NCBI GenBank assembly: GCA_029959085.1
Contig: JARWIR010000016.1
Coordinates: 3,827,441 to 3,891,440, forward strand
Source of the DNA: Nemophila menziesii
Taxonomy: Eukaryota > Streptophyta > Magnoliopsida > Boraginales > Hydrophyllaceae
Reading direction: 5' to 3'
DNA length: 64,000 nt
Within the stretch, counting starts at the first letter, position 1. Every line of letters begins with the position of its first letter. Shown piece by piece: positions 10,061-23,500 of this stretch. Position numbers and translations under genes: made by a program. The notes beneath the pieces were generated by a model. The model was not told the DNA's origin. It did no database searches and saw only the letters and a list, made by a program, of their open reading frames with translations.

Positions 10061-13000
10061 CATTATCACAATCTTAAGAGATTATGATAATGGAATAAAC
10101 TCTTGATTAAGACTCAATATACGACACTAAAAACTAGTTTACATATTGAAAATTAATCACTCACTCAAGAAAAACAAAAAATCTTCTTGCATCGATTGTC
10201 AAAGTTGCATGAATAACGCAATGTATGGAAAATTCACGTACTATGCAGATATAAAGATGTACTTGGTCAAAAAATATGATAGATACAATATTGATGAGTA
10301 ATGACAAATGTGACAATAGAACCTCCACAGTACCCACTATTAATAGAGGTTTAACCCCTCTTGAAACGAAAAATGAAAAATTATTTAAATGACAATCAAT
10401 ATCAATAATTTAATTAAATACAAAAAAAAATTACATTTACGAAATAAAGTCCAAAATATATTTTTGGCTCTTATCAACCACAACCTACTATGTTGAGTAA
10501 AATCAAATATGCAAACTATCATTCTCATGGCACGTCTACTACAACGACTACCTTTCAGGAAATCTTCTCCACCACCATTAAGAATATTTTAAAAAATATG
10601 TAGTAAAATAAAGATCTTATGGAAAAATGACACCACATAAATAATACTATGTGCTCGAAGTGAAAGTTTTGTTTTATTCCAAAGTATAACATAAGGTTTG
10701 AAAAAATGTATGCTATTAATTTTAGAAGGAGAAAAACCAAAGTATTTTAAAAAGAGTTGGTAGAAATTACAATTACATTCTTTATTAAAACCCTAAAGAT
10801 TAAAAATAAAAAATTTAAGGAATAAAATATTGTTTACAAAAATCTATTTTGTCACCTTTACAATTACTTGTATCGGTTTCTTTCACACTAAGAATCTTCT
10901 CTCACTAAATTTTAAATAATGAATATATATGGCAAATATTTATTTAGCACCTTAAGTCACCATACTGCATATTCAACCCATGTTGACCTAATAAAAATTA
11001 AACAAGGCAATCAGTATCTTTTATTAAATTTATTTGTAGGTAACTAGAACAATTTTCATTAGTCACACACTATACATTTACATTTTATTTTAAAGGTCTT
11101 TACTCTGTGAACCGACACATGGTATTAAATAGTATTTTAAAATAAACAAATTTAAAGTACCCACTTGATATGAGAATGTAATTCTTAGTAATAATAACAC
11201 AATCAAGTAATCACAATGGGTTCCAAAGCACCACAATAATTTCTGGATAACATTGTGACTACCTCTTGGTTACCAAGATATGGATAAAATGCGCCAAAAT
11301 AATTATTCATAAACCACATCCACTATCTCATCCATCAGTATGATTTTAACTTGTAAATTAGGTTTGATATTACTTCTGATATTACCATAATAGTAATACT
11401 TCAATTAAACTTTGTAATATTATAACTATATAACTAAACTCTCTCTAATAAATAATATAGACAGGTCCTCTGATTCATTGTTTTTTATAATGCTAGACTA
11501 AAATCTTCAAGTCAAATTGTGTAGGCTTTTATAAAACTTCTTACATTTTGTCAAATTTTTACCATATATTCTTAGTGGATGTATAAATTATATTACTTGA
11601 TTATTGTAATATTCTTAGTTGGTCAAACTCATTTTAGATGAGTTTTAACCGCATCGCTTTACCTTTTCATCACATTTTAAAGAAACGTAACATATGCCAG
11701 GAAATTTTTTAGGCATTAAGACATTTTTTTACTTTGAATGCCACATAATTTAATAAATCATATATTAATGGTTTTGAGTAGGTGAAGACTGAACATACCT
11801 AACATACTTCACATATGCATTTAATATTGATCTCTACATCTTAAACGCCTACATTTACTACGTGGTACAAACATAAGAGTGTAACACATATAATGTATAA
11901 TTTCATAATAAAGTTAATCTTGATTTTCTAGGATTTTTTTGTAACTTCCTGTAAATAACGAGTTTATATGGAAGTAAAAGAAGTTAGTCTCCCCCTTTCT
12001 GAAAGTAGCATAAATCTTATAAAAAATAGTCTCCGGTCCTCTATCAAAGTGAGCCTCATATACTCTTCTGCAATACTCAATCATCATCATCATGAGTCAA
12101 GAAAATATATAATATTTCAAATTCAAAATTCTAGTGTACGGTTGTTATACAAATTATTTTCCCACCTAATTAATTTTATTTTTATTTTTTTCATCAAGAT
12201 AAATTTTCGTAAAATCCATATCCATTGTGAACATGGACGGAATTTTAATAAACCTGAATCGCAATGCTTTAGATAAAATTTAAAACCTACATCATTTACA
12301 AATTTCAGTTAAGGTTTATTGATTATAATTAATTCAAACAATTCTCTCCTAGAACCAACTTTATAAAATATTAAACGAGTATATTAAAGGTATTGTCAGA
12401 TTATTTACTATTTGATATATGAGATTGATCCACTACAAGCTCTTTATTTGGTCACTTATTATTATCTGTCATAGTATTAAGCATGTACAAGTATCGTAGC
12501 CTCTAGAACTTGCCTTATAATATTTTGCATAGCATTTAAATCCCCCATGTTGCAACCCATTTTAATTATGTACATTATTAATTTCCAAACAACCTATTAA
12601 GTTACTTTAGGTGTTTTTTAGGAGAAAATGCCCGACATTTCTTGGATTAGGATTAGGACAAGTAGGGTGACAATGATCAATACGATTACTATTTCCAATA
12701 CCTGGATTGAGACTAATCTCATTACCATCACTTTCAACAGTAAAATAATAATACTATTAAAATTTATAAAAAGTAAACTTGATTAGACCATAAAATCATA
12801 TAAAACATTTTTATAAGTTTCAAGTCACGTTAATTTACGAAACACTTGTTATTCATCAATAAAAATTCTAATAGTTAAAATAACATAATAGCTAATCATT
12901 GAAGTCGTGCATTACATTTTACCTAATTGAACCATAATTGATCAACAATTTATTTAATATACAGTATAGATTAATACAAATATACTCATGCCATGAATAC

Positions 13001-13731
13001 AAAAACTAAGTAATCAAATATATACAAGTAACTCATAATACAATTTTCCATAAGAATATACATTTTATTTTACTCTTAAACAAGAAATAATCAAATAACT
13101 ATATCACATGAATAAATAATAGTCATATGATTATGTTATGGCTCAAAAAATAAATACATTTACACATAAGAATACACAATTTAGATAACCATTTTACTTA
13201 AAACAACTAGAAAACTACAACATAGGAAAAAAAAACATCATATAATCATGTTATGGATCCAAATACAAAGTAATTAACTATATACAAGTAACTCGTATAA
13301 CATTTATACATAATAATACACATCGCAGCGTGCTTTCAACTTAAAACAACCAAATAACTACATCATATAACAAAAGAATTATCATATAATTGTGTTATGA
13401 ATCAAATAATTAAGTAATCGACTATATACTAGTTACTTAAAATACTATTACATGTTTGAAACTCATTTTAGATGATTATTAAACTTAAAACAACCATGTT
13501 ATTACATCATATTACTTAACAATCAACATATCATCATGTTATGAATCCAAAATCTAACTAAAAAACTATATTTATAATACACATTAATATGATTACATAT
13601 TTTTCATATAAACTATAAGTGTAGAAAACACTAAACAAAATAGAAAAAAACGACAAGTAAACCCAAATTTAAATATTCATGTTCCTATATTTTTTATAAA
13701 AACATATAAAATGTAAAAAAAATTGAAGAAT

Positions 13732-16700
13732 AACTGAGTTTACATTAGAAAGCGTATTACCTATAAACATAACTAGGTGAGTTATAGATAACTCGTAAAT
13801 AAGCTAAAACTCATAAAATCATAACTTTAGTACAGAACGAGTTAAATTAAAGTCAAAGACTTCAATAATACAGAGTTTATGATATAAAATGATGCATTTA
13901 ATACTTGATGTACTATCAAATTAAACCAAGTATAACTTAAACAATGCAACAAAACAATCGGAAACTCACAATAATGCGAGAGAAGATGAAAGAATTAAAT
14001 TATTGGCTTTTCTCTCTTATCCTCATCATAGAAACACGAGTATATTACACATTACGTAATGGTCACTACTATGTGTAAAGCGAGTGGGATTATACAACGA
14101 ATGTTATACATTAGATTTTTAGATTCTTATCAAAAAAATCTAAAATATACAACTAATTAGAAGGTTTTATAGGTAAGAGAGAAGATAGAGAAAATGAGAA
14201 TATTTTAGTTGATATATATATATATATATATTCACTTATGCAATTGGGAAGGTTTAAGAAGAGTGTGGACCTATATTTATATCCCACCCTAGTTTATTTT
14301 TTTTACCCAAAAAAATGAATACTCAATCCACTAAATAAAATACTAATATACAACCCAAAATTATGTTGGTTGATGGGTGAAATGGGAATTTTGCATGTTT
14401 TTTTCAATCCTTAATTTTTTCATATATTGATTTGTTTATTTTTATTCAATCATCTCACTCTTACTTCCCACCAAAAGTGACTCTCACCTTCACTCTCCAA
14501 GGGAGTTTCACTGCTAGGTTTCTTCATCTAATATAAGGTAAATTGATATATTTTATTATACTTGATTACAAGAATGATCATATTATAAAATTTACAAAGT
14601 TAATTTTAATTTAAAAAGTTGACAAAATCATGTATTTAATTTATTAGTTTTATAATTTTTCTATTTATGTATGTATGAACAATTACAATTATTATGTACA
14701 AATATGCTCATCTATAGAATATTATTTTACCCCTATAAAATATTGGTTATGTAATTTTATAATATTTTATGAAATTCCACAAATAAAATTAAAATTGAGA
14801 ATCAAACCAGATCCCTATTATTTCCAAGTTAATTGAATTATAGGTTTCTATATTATGAAAAAATTCAAATCTAGGTTACTTTTTTAATTAATTAAAATAT
14901 AAGTCATAATTATTTTGAAAAATATCCTATATTTTTCGGATTTTTATTTTTGGTTTTCTATTTAGGGGTTTAGTTTTAGGTTTAGGGTTTATAATTTATA
15001 ATTGGTGTATTGATTTTAGGTTTCCAATTTATGATTTTGAGCTGTAGGGTTGGGGTTTTGGGACCGGTTGTATTGTGGGATTTTTGTTTTGGTGTTTTGA
15101 GTTTCTGGATTCAACTTTTTTGTTTAGGATTTAGGTTTTAGGTTCGTGATTTGGGTTCAATTTAGAGTTTGATGTTTATGGGTTTATTTTAGGGTTTAGT
15201 GTATGTGGATTGATTTTAGGGTAAGAAGTTTTTTGATTTCGGGTTAGAGACAAATGGATTTTGTGAAAACTGAAACACAGATAACCATTGGGATATCACT
15301 ACCTATTGAAGAAAAATGACTACTTAATTTCTAATGGATTGTTTTTCATGTTTAATATTTTAATAAAATAAGAAAGAGAATCATGAAATATCACAAAAAG
15401 AACATGATTATTTTTACAAAGATTAGTATAACTACTGTAGATGCCTCTAAAGGTGGTTTTTCTTGTGTAGTAAAGCTATTTTCTAAAAAGCCAATGACGT
15501 CTGCTGATTCTGCAATGGAAATTGTATCTCCTTCAGCTTTAGAGGAAGGCATAGTGTCTTCCTTTCAGGTATCATATAGTCACTTTTTATTTGTGCTATA
15601 TTTTATTTTACTTATTAACTTAAAAATTGCAATTATTAATTTCCTCCTACACTACACACTTTTTGACTAGTCATCATACTTAATTCAGATATTATAGTCT
15701 CAAACACTCTAAGTTTTCTATGAAATCTACTGGCTAATTTCATTTAGAAAATTTTAATGTAATATAACACATAATAGAAAATATTACATATATTCCATAT
15801 AATTTGTTTTAATTTGTTTTATCATATTATATTTGGGATTTATAAATTCAGGATCACGATTCCGCTCAAAGTTTAGACATAATTAATGAAAAGCTTGTTG
15901 ACGAGACAGATCATGCAAATGATTTGGCAGTCAACATCGAGAAGGAGGAGGTAGTGGAAAATGAGAAGAGTGAATATGATGAACAAGCTGATGGAACAGA
16001 TGATGGGTTGGCTAGTATATGGCAGGAGATGTTTAATGCGGTAGAGAGTTCAAAGGTCAACTTTCTAAAACCAATTACATATCAGTTTGTAAAGATTAAT
16101 TTCACATATAAATCAATTTTTTGTTATGTATACGTCATTATTAAATTGATTTTTTTGTTTATATGTCCAAACCTGTTGATGGCATATTTGGTGTACGATA
16201 GGTTTCATTAGATGATACTACATGCGATGAAGCTCCAATTACGGGAGGACCCGAAGATTGTGAGCATTCACTCATTTTTAGGGAAGATATAGGTTATGTT
16301 TGCCGTGTTTGTGGTTTAATTACCAAGGCAATTGAATCAATTATCGATTACAAATATTTGCAGGTGCGAATTACTTACAAGATAGTCTATTTATATGATA
16401 TGTTTTCATGATACCATGCTTATGATCCTTTCATGTAATTTAAATACATTTAACCAAATATATATTTTATTTTGTAGGGAAAGAAGAGAAAAAGAAATTA
16501 TTAATCTTGAAGCCGAAGTTTACATTTGTTATAATCTTTCACCATGTGATCAAATATCTTACTCTAATTATGTGCTTCAAGCTTAATTTACTTTGTAAGC
16601 GAAAAAAATCAAAACCTTATTATACTTAACTAGGCTTCCATGATTAAACACTGTTTTCTAGTTATTTTATTTTATTTTGGACTTATTAAAATATTACTAT

Positions 16701-19700
16701 ATTGCACTATAAAAAGTTTTTGATAGTCAATAGATTGTTCATCTAGAGATTCTATATTAGTAATTTATATAATTAATATGTAGTATGTTATAACTTAAAA
16801 TACATTTCTAATGTATTAAAACAAGTTATCATTTCTATATAATTATATCGCCTATGCTATTCTTTATTCATATATATATATATATCATTATCACAATCTT
16901 AAGAGATTATGATAATGGAATAAACTCTTGATTAAGACTCAATATACGACACTAAAAACTAGTTTACATATTGAAAATTAATCACTCACTCAAGAAAAAC
17001 AAAAAATCTTCTTGCATCGATTGTCAAAGTTGCATGAATAACGCAATGTATGGAAAATTCACGTACTATGCAGATATAAAGATGTACTTGGTCAAAAAAT
17101 ATGATAGATACAATATTGATGAGTAATGACAAATGTGACAATAGAACCTCCACAGTACCCACTATTAATAGAGGTTTAACCCCTCTTGAAACGAAAAATG
17201 AAAAATTATTTAAATGACAATCAATATCAATAATTTAATTAAATACAAAAAAAAATTACATTTACGAAATAAAGTCCAAAATATATTTTTGGCTCTTATC
17301 AACCACAACCTACTATGTTGAGTAAAATCAAATATGCAAACTATCATTCTCATGGCACGTCTACTACAACGACTACCTTTCAGGAAATCTTCTCCACCAC
17401 CATTAAGAATATTTTAAAAAATATGTAGTAAAATAAAGATCTTATGGAAAAATGACACCACATAAATAATACTATGTGCTCGAAGTGAAAGTTTTGTTTT
17501 ATTCCAAAGTATAACATAAGGTTTGAAAAAAATGTATGCTATTAATTTTAGAAGGAGAAAAACCAGAGTATTTTAAAAAGAGTTGGTAGAAATTAAAATT
17601 ACATTCTTTATTAAAACCCTAAAGATTAAAAATAAAAAATTTAAGGAATAAAATATTGTTTACAAAAATCTATTTTGTCACCTTTACAATTACTTGTATC
17701 GGTTTCTTTCACACTAAGAATCTTCTCTCACTAAATTTTAAATAATGAATATATATGGCAAATATTTATTTAGCACCTTAAGTCACCATACTGCATATTC
17801 AACCCATGTTGACCTAATAAAAATTAAACAAGGCAATCAGTATCTTTTATTAAATTTATTTGTAGGTAACTAGAACAATTTTCATTAGTCACACACTATA
17901 CATTTACATTTTATTTTAAAGGTCTTTACTCTGTGAACCGACACATGGTATTAAATAGTATTTTAAAGTAAACAAATTTAAAGTACCCACTTGATATGAG
18001 AATGTAATTCTTAGTAATAATAACACAATCAAGTAATCACAATGGGTTCCAAAGCACCACAATAATTTCTGGATAACATTGTGACTACCTCTTGGTTACC
18101 AAGATATGGATAAAATGCGCCAAAATAATTATTCATAAACCACATCCACTATCTCATCCATCAGTATGATTTTAACTTGTAAATTAGGTTTGATATTACT
18201 TCTGATATTACCATAATAGTAATACTTCAATTAAACTTTGTAATATTATAACTATATAACTAAACTCTCTCTAATAAATAATATAGACAGGTCCTCTGAT
18301 TCATTGTTTTTTATAATGCTAGACTAAAATCTTCAAGTCAAATTGTGTAGGCTTTTATAAAACTTCTTACATTTTGTCAAATTTTTACCATATATTCTTA
18401 GTGGATGTATAAATTATATTACTTGATTATTGTAATATTCTTAGTTGGTCAAACTCATTTTAGATGAGTTTTAACCGCATCGCTTTACCTTTTCATCACA
18501 TTTTAAAGAAACGTAACATATGCCAGGAAATTTTTTAGGCATTAAGACATTTTTTTACTTTGAATGCCACATAATTTAATAAATCATATATTAATGGTTT
18601 TGAGTAGGTGAAGACTGAACATACCTAACATACTTCACATATGCATTTAATATTGATCTCTACATCTTAAACGCCTACATTTACTACGTGGTACAAACAT
18701 AAGAGTGTAACACATATAATGTATAATTTCATAATAAAGTTAATCTTGATTTTCTAGGATTTTTTTGTAACTTCCTGTAAATAACGAGTTTATATGGAAG
18801 TAAAAGAAGTTAGTCTCCCCCTTTCTGAAAGTAGCATAAATCTTATAAAAAATAGTCTCCGGTCCTCTATCAAAGTGAGCCTCATATACTCTTCTGCAAT
18901 ACTCAATCATCATCATCATGAGTCAAGAAAATATATAATATTTCAAATTCAAAATTCTAGTGTACGGTTGTTATACAAATTATTTTCCCACCTAATTAAT
19001 TTTATTTTTATTTTTTTCATCAAGATAAATTTTCGTAAAATCCATATCCATTGTGAACATGGACGGAATTTTAATAAACCTGAATCGCAATGCTTTAGAT
19101 AAAATTTAAAACCTACATCATTTACAAATTTCAGTTAAGGTTTATTGATTATAATTAATTCAAACAATTCTCTCCTAGAACCAACTTTATAAAATATTAA
19201 ACGAGTATATTAAAGGTATTGTCAGATTATTTACTATTTGATATATGAGATTGATCCACTACAAGCTCTTTATTTGGTCACTTATTATTATCTGTCATAG
19301 TATTAAGCATGTACAAGTATCGTAGCCTCTAGAACTTGCCTTATAATATTTTGCATAGCATTTAAATCCCCCATGTTGCAACCCATTTTAATTATGTACA
19401 TTATTAATTTCCAAACAACCTATTAAGTTACTTTAGGTGTTTTTTAGGAGAAAATGCCCGACATTTCTTGGATTAGGATTAGGACAAGTAGGGTGACAAT
19501 GATCAATACGATTACTATTTCCAATACCTGGATTGAGACTAATCTCATTACCATCACTTTCAACAGTAAAATAATAATACTATTAAAATTTATAAAAAGT
19601 AAACTTGATTAGACCATAAAATCATATAAAACATTTTTATAAGTTTCAAGTCACGTTAATTTACGAAACACTTGTTATTCATCAATAAAAATTCTAATAG

Positions 19701-20557
19701 TTAAAATAACATAATAGCTAATCATTGAAGTCGTGCATTACATTTTACCTAATTGAACCATAATTGATCAACAATTTATTTAATATACAGTATAGATTAA
19801 TACAAATATACTCATGCCATGAATACAAAAACTAAGTAATCAAATATATACAAGTAACTCATAATACAATTTTCCATAAGAATATACATTTTATTTTACT
19901 CTTAAACAAGAAATAATCAAATAACTATATCACATGAATAAATAATAGTCATATGATTATGTTATGGCTCAAAAAATAAATACATTTACACATAAGAATA
20001 CACAATTTAGATAACCATTTTACTTAAAACAACTAGAAAACTACAACATAGGAAAAAAAAACATCATATAATCATGTTATGGATCCAAATACAAAGTAAT
20101 TAACTATATACAAGTAACTCGTATAACATTTATACATAATAATACACATCGCAGCGTGCTTTCAACTTAAAACAACCAAATAACTACATCATATAACAAA
20201 AGAATTATCATATAATTGTGTTATGAATCAAATAATTAAGTAATCGACTATATACTAGTTACTTAAAATACTATTACATGTTTGAAACTCATTTTAGATG
20301 ATTATTAAACTTAAAACAACCATGTTATTACATCATATTACTTAACAATCAACATATCATCATGTTATGAATCCAAAATCTAACTAAAAAACTATATTTA
20401 TAATACACATTAATATGATTACATATTTTTCATATAAACTATAAGTGTAGAAAACACTAAACAAAATAGAAAAAAACGACAAGTAAACCCAAATTTAAAT
20501 ATTCATGTTCCTATATTTTTTATAAAAACATATAAAATGTAAAAAAAATTGAAGAAT
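13732..20557 (+). repeat. 6.83-kb tandem repeat, unit 3
   Basis: Complete unit, very close to unit 4 by eye. Both share markers such as aattaaaattgag and aaaccagatcc, a missing C in the minus-strand exon near the unit end, and a T-to-G-free short form of the AT tracts. AT tracts here are 14212-14231 and 16870-16885. The stretch 16505-19427 is AT-rich non-coding DNA in which I see no convincing gene. The near identity to unit 4 suggests the most recent duplication in the window. Confidence 0.97.
15383..16504 (+). pseudogene. DRD1/CHR35-like N-terminal fragment, copy 3
   Basis: Blocks A 15383-15568, B 15852-16055, C 16202-16363, D 16478-16504. All splice borders are kept. Block C begins GTTTCA instead of GTTGCA, changing its second residue from Ala to Ser. 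Otherwise as copy 2, with the same terminal stop codons in block D. No ATPase domain follows in the unit. Confidence 0.65.
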
Positions 20558-23500
20558 AACTGAGTTTACATTAGAAAGCGTATTACCTATAAACATAACT
20601 AGGTGAGTTATAGATAACTCGTAAATAAGCTAAAACTCATAAAATCATAACTTTAGTACAGAACGAGTTAAATTAAAGTCAAAGACTTCAATAATACAGA
20701 GTTTATGATATAAAATGATGCATTTAATACTTGATGTACTATCAAATTAAACCAAGTATAACTTAAACAATGCAACAAAACAATCGGAAACTCACAATAA
20801 TGCGAGAGAAGATGAAAGAATTAAATTATTGGCTTTTCTCTCTTATCCTCATCATAGAAACACGAGTATATTACACATTACGTAATGGTCACTACTATGT
20901 GTAAAGCGAGTGGGATTATACAACGAATGTTATACATTAGATTTTTAGATTCTTATCAAAAAAATCTAAAATATACAACTAATTAGAAGGTTTTATAGGT
21001 AAGAGAGAAGATAGAGAAAATGAGAATATTTTAGTTGATATATATATATATATATTCACTTATGCAATTGGGAAGGTTTAAGAAGAGTGTGGACCTATAT
21101 TTATATCCCACCCTAGTTTATTTTTTTTACCCAAAAAAATGAATACTCAATCCACTAAATAAAATACTAATATACAACCCAAAATTATGTTGGTTGATGG
21201 GTGAAATGGGAATTTTGCATGTTTTTTTCAATCCTTAATTTTTTCATATATTGATTTGTTTATTTTTATTCAATCATCTCACTCTTACTTCCCACCAAAA
21301 GTGACTCTCACCTTCACTCTCCAAGGGAGTTTCACTGCTAGGTTTCTTCATCTAATATAAGGTAAATTGATATATTTTATTATACTTGATTACAAGAATG
21401 ATCATATTATAAAATTTACAAAGTTAATTTTAATTTAAAAAGTTGACAAAATCATGTATTTAATTTATTAGTTTTATAATTTTTCTATTTATGTATGTAT
21501 GAACAATTACAATTATTATGTACAAATATGCTCATCTATAGAATATTATTTTACCCCTATAAAATATTGGTTATGTAATTTTATAATATTTTATGAAATT
21601 CCACAAATAAAATTAAAATTGAGAATCAAACCAGATCCCTATTATTTCCAAGTTAATTGAATTATAGGTTTCTATATTATGAAAAAATTCAAATCTAGGT
21701 TACTTTTTTAATTAATTAAAATATAAGTCATAATTATTTTGAAAAATATCCTATATTTTTCGGATTTTTATTTTTGGTTTTCTATTTAGGGGTTTAGTTT
21801 TAGGTTTAGGGTTTATAATTTATAATTGGTGTATTGATTTTAGGTTTCCAATTTATGATTTTGAGCTGTAGGGTTGGGGTTTTGGGACCGGTTGTATTGT
21901 GGGATTTTTGTTTTGGTGTTTTGAGTTTCTGGATTCAACTTTTTTGTTTAGGATTTAGGTTTTAGGTTCGTGATTTGGGTTCAATTTAGAGTTTGATGTT
22001 TATGGGTTTATTTTAGGGTTTAGTGTATGTGGATTGATTTTAGGGTAAGAAGTTTTTTGATTTCGGGTTAGAGACAAATGGATTTTGTGAAAACTGAAAC
22101 ACAGATAACCATTGGGATATCACTACCTATTGAAGAAAAATGACTACTTAATTTCTAATGGATTGTTTTTCATGTTTAATATTTTAATAAAATAAGAAAG
22201 AGAATCATGAAATATCACAAAAAGAACATGATTATTTTTACAAAGATTAGTATAACTACTGTAGATGCCTCTAAAGGTGGTTTTTCTTGTGTAGTAAAGC
22301 TATTTTCTAAAAAGCCAATGACGTCTGCTGATTCTGCAATGGAAATTGTATCTCCTTCAGCTTTAGAGGAAGGCATAGTGTCTTCCTTTCAGGTATCATA
22401 TAGTCACTTTTTATTTGTGCTATATTTTATTTTACTTATTAACTTAAAAATTGCAATTATTAATTTCCTCCTACACTACACACTTTTTGACTAGTCATCA
22501 TACTTAATTCAGATATTATAGTCTCAAACACTCTAAGTTTTCTATGAAATCTACTGGCTAATTTCATTTAGAAAATTTTAATGTAATATAACACATAATA
22601 GAAAATATTACATATATTCCATATAATTTGTTTTAATTTGTTTTATCATATTATATTTGGGATTTATAAATTCAGGATCACGATTCCGCTCAAAGTTTAG
22701 ACATAATTAATGAAAAGCTTGTTGACGAGACAGATCATGCAAATGATTTGGCAGTCAACATCGAGAAGGAGGAGGTAGTGGAAAATGAGAAGAGTGAATA
22801 TGATGAACAAGCTGATGGAACAGATGATGGGTTGGCTAGTATATGGCAGGAGATGTTTAATGCGGTAGAGAGTTCAAAGGTCAACTTTCTAAAACCAATT
22901 ACATATCAGTTTGTAAAGATTAATTTCACATATAAATCAATTTTTTGTTATGTATACGTCATTATTAAATTGATTTTTTTGTTTATATGTCCAAACCTGT
23001 TGATGGCATATTTGGTGTACGATAGGTTGCATTAGATGATACTACATGCGATGAAGCTCCAATTACGGGAGGACCCGAAGATTGTGAGCATTCACTCATT
23101 TTTAGGGAAGATATAGGTTATGTTTGCCGTGTTTGTGGTTTAATTACCAAGGCAATTGAATCAATTATCGATTACAAATATTTGCAGGTGCGAATTACTT
23201 ACAAGATAGTCTATTTATATGATATGTTTTCATGATACCATGCTTATGATCCTTTCATGTAATTTAAATACATTTAACCAAATATATATTTTATTTTGTA
23301 GGGAAAGAAGAGAAAAAGAAATTATTAATCTTGAAGCCGAAGTTTACATTTGTTATAATCTTTCACCATGTGATCAAATATCTTACTCTAATTATGTGCT
23401 TCAAGCTTAATTTACTTTGTAAGCGAAAAAAATCAAAACCTTATTATACTTAACTAGGCTTCCATGATTAAACACTGTTTTCTAGTTATTTTATTTTATT

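Larger units (their letters stand above)
6852..13731 (+). repeat. 6.88-kb tandem repeat, unit 2
   Basis: Complete unit with the same layout as unit 1. It is the longest unit because its first (AT)n tract (7332-7393) is about 62 bp, against 16-28 bp in units 1, 3, 4, 5 and 7; its second AT tract is 10033-10060. The first 2 kb shares markers only with unit 8 (aaataaactaaaactc, ttttgcctgttt, attacaaattgag). From about 9.2 kb onward it shares markers with units 3 and 4 (aaatcaattttt, gtttacattt, acacatggtatt). It is therefore a mosaic of two subfamilies. Confidence 0.97.
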
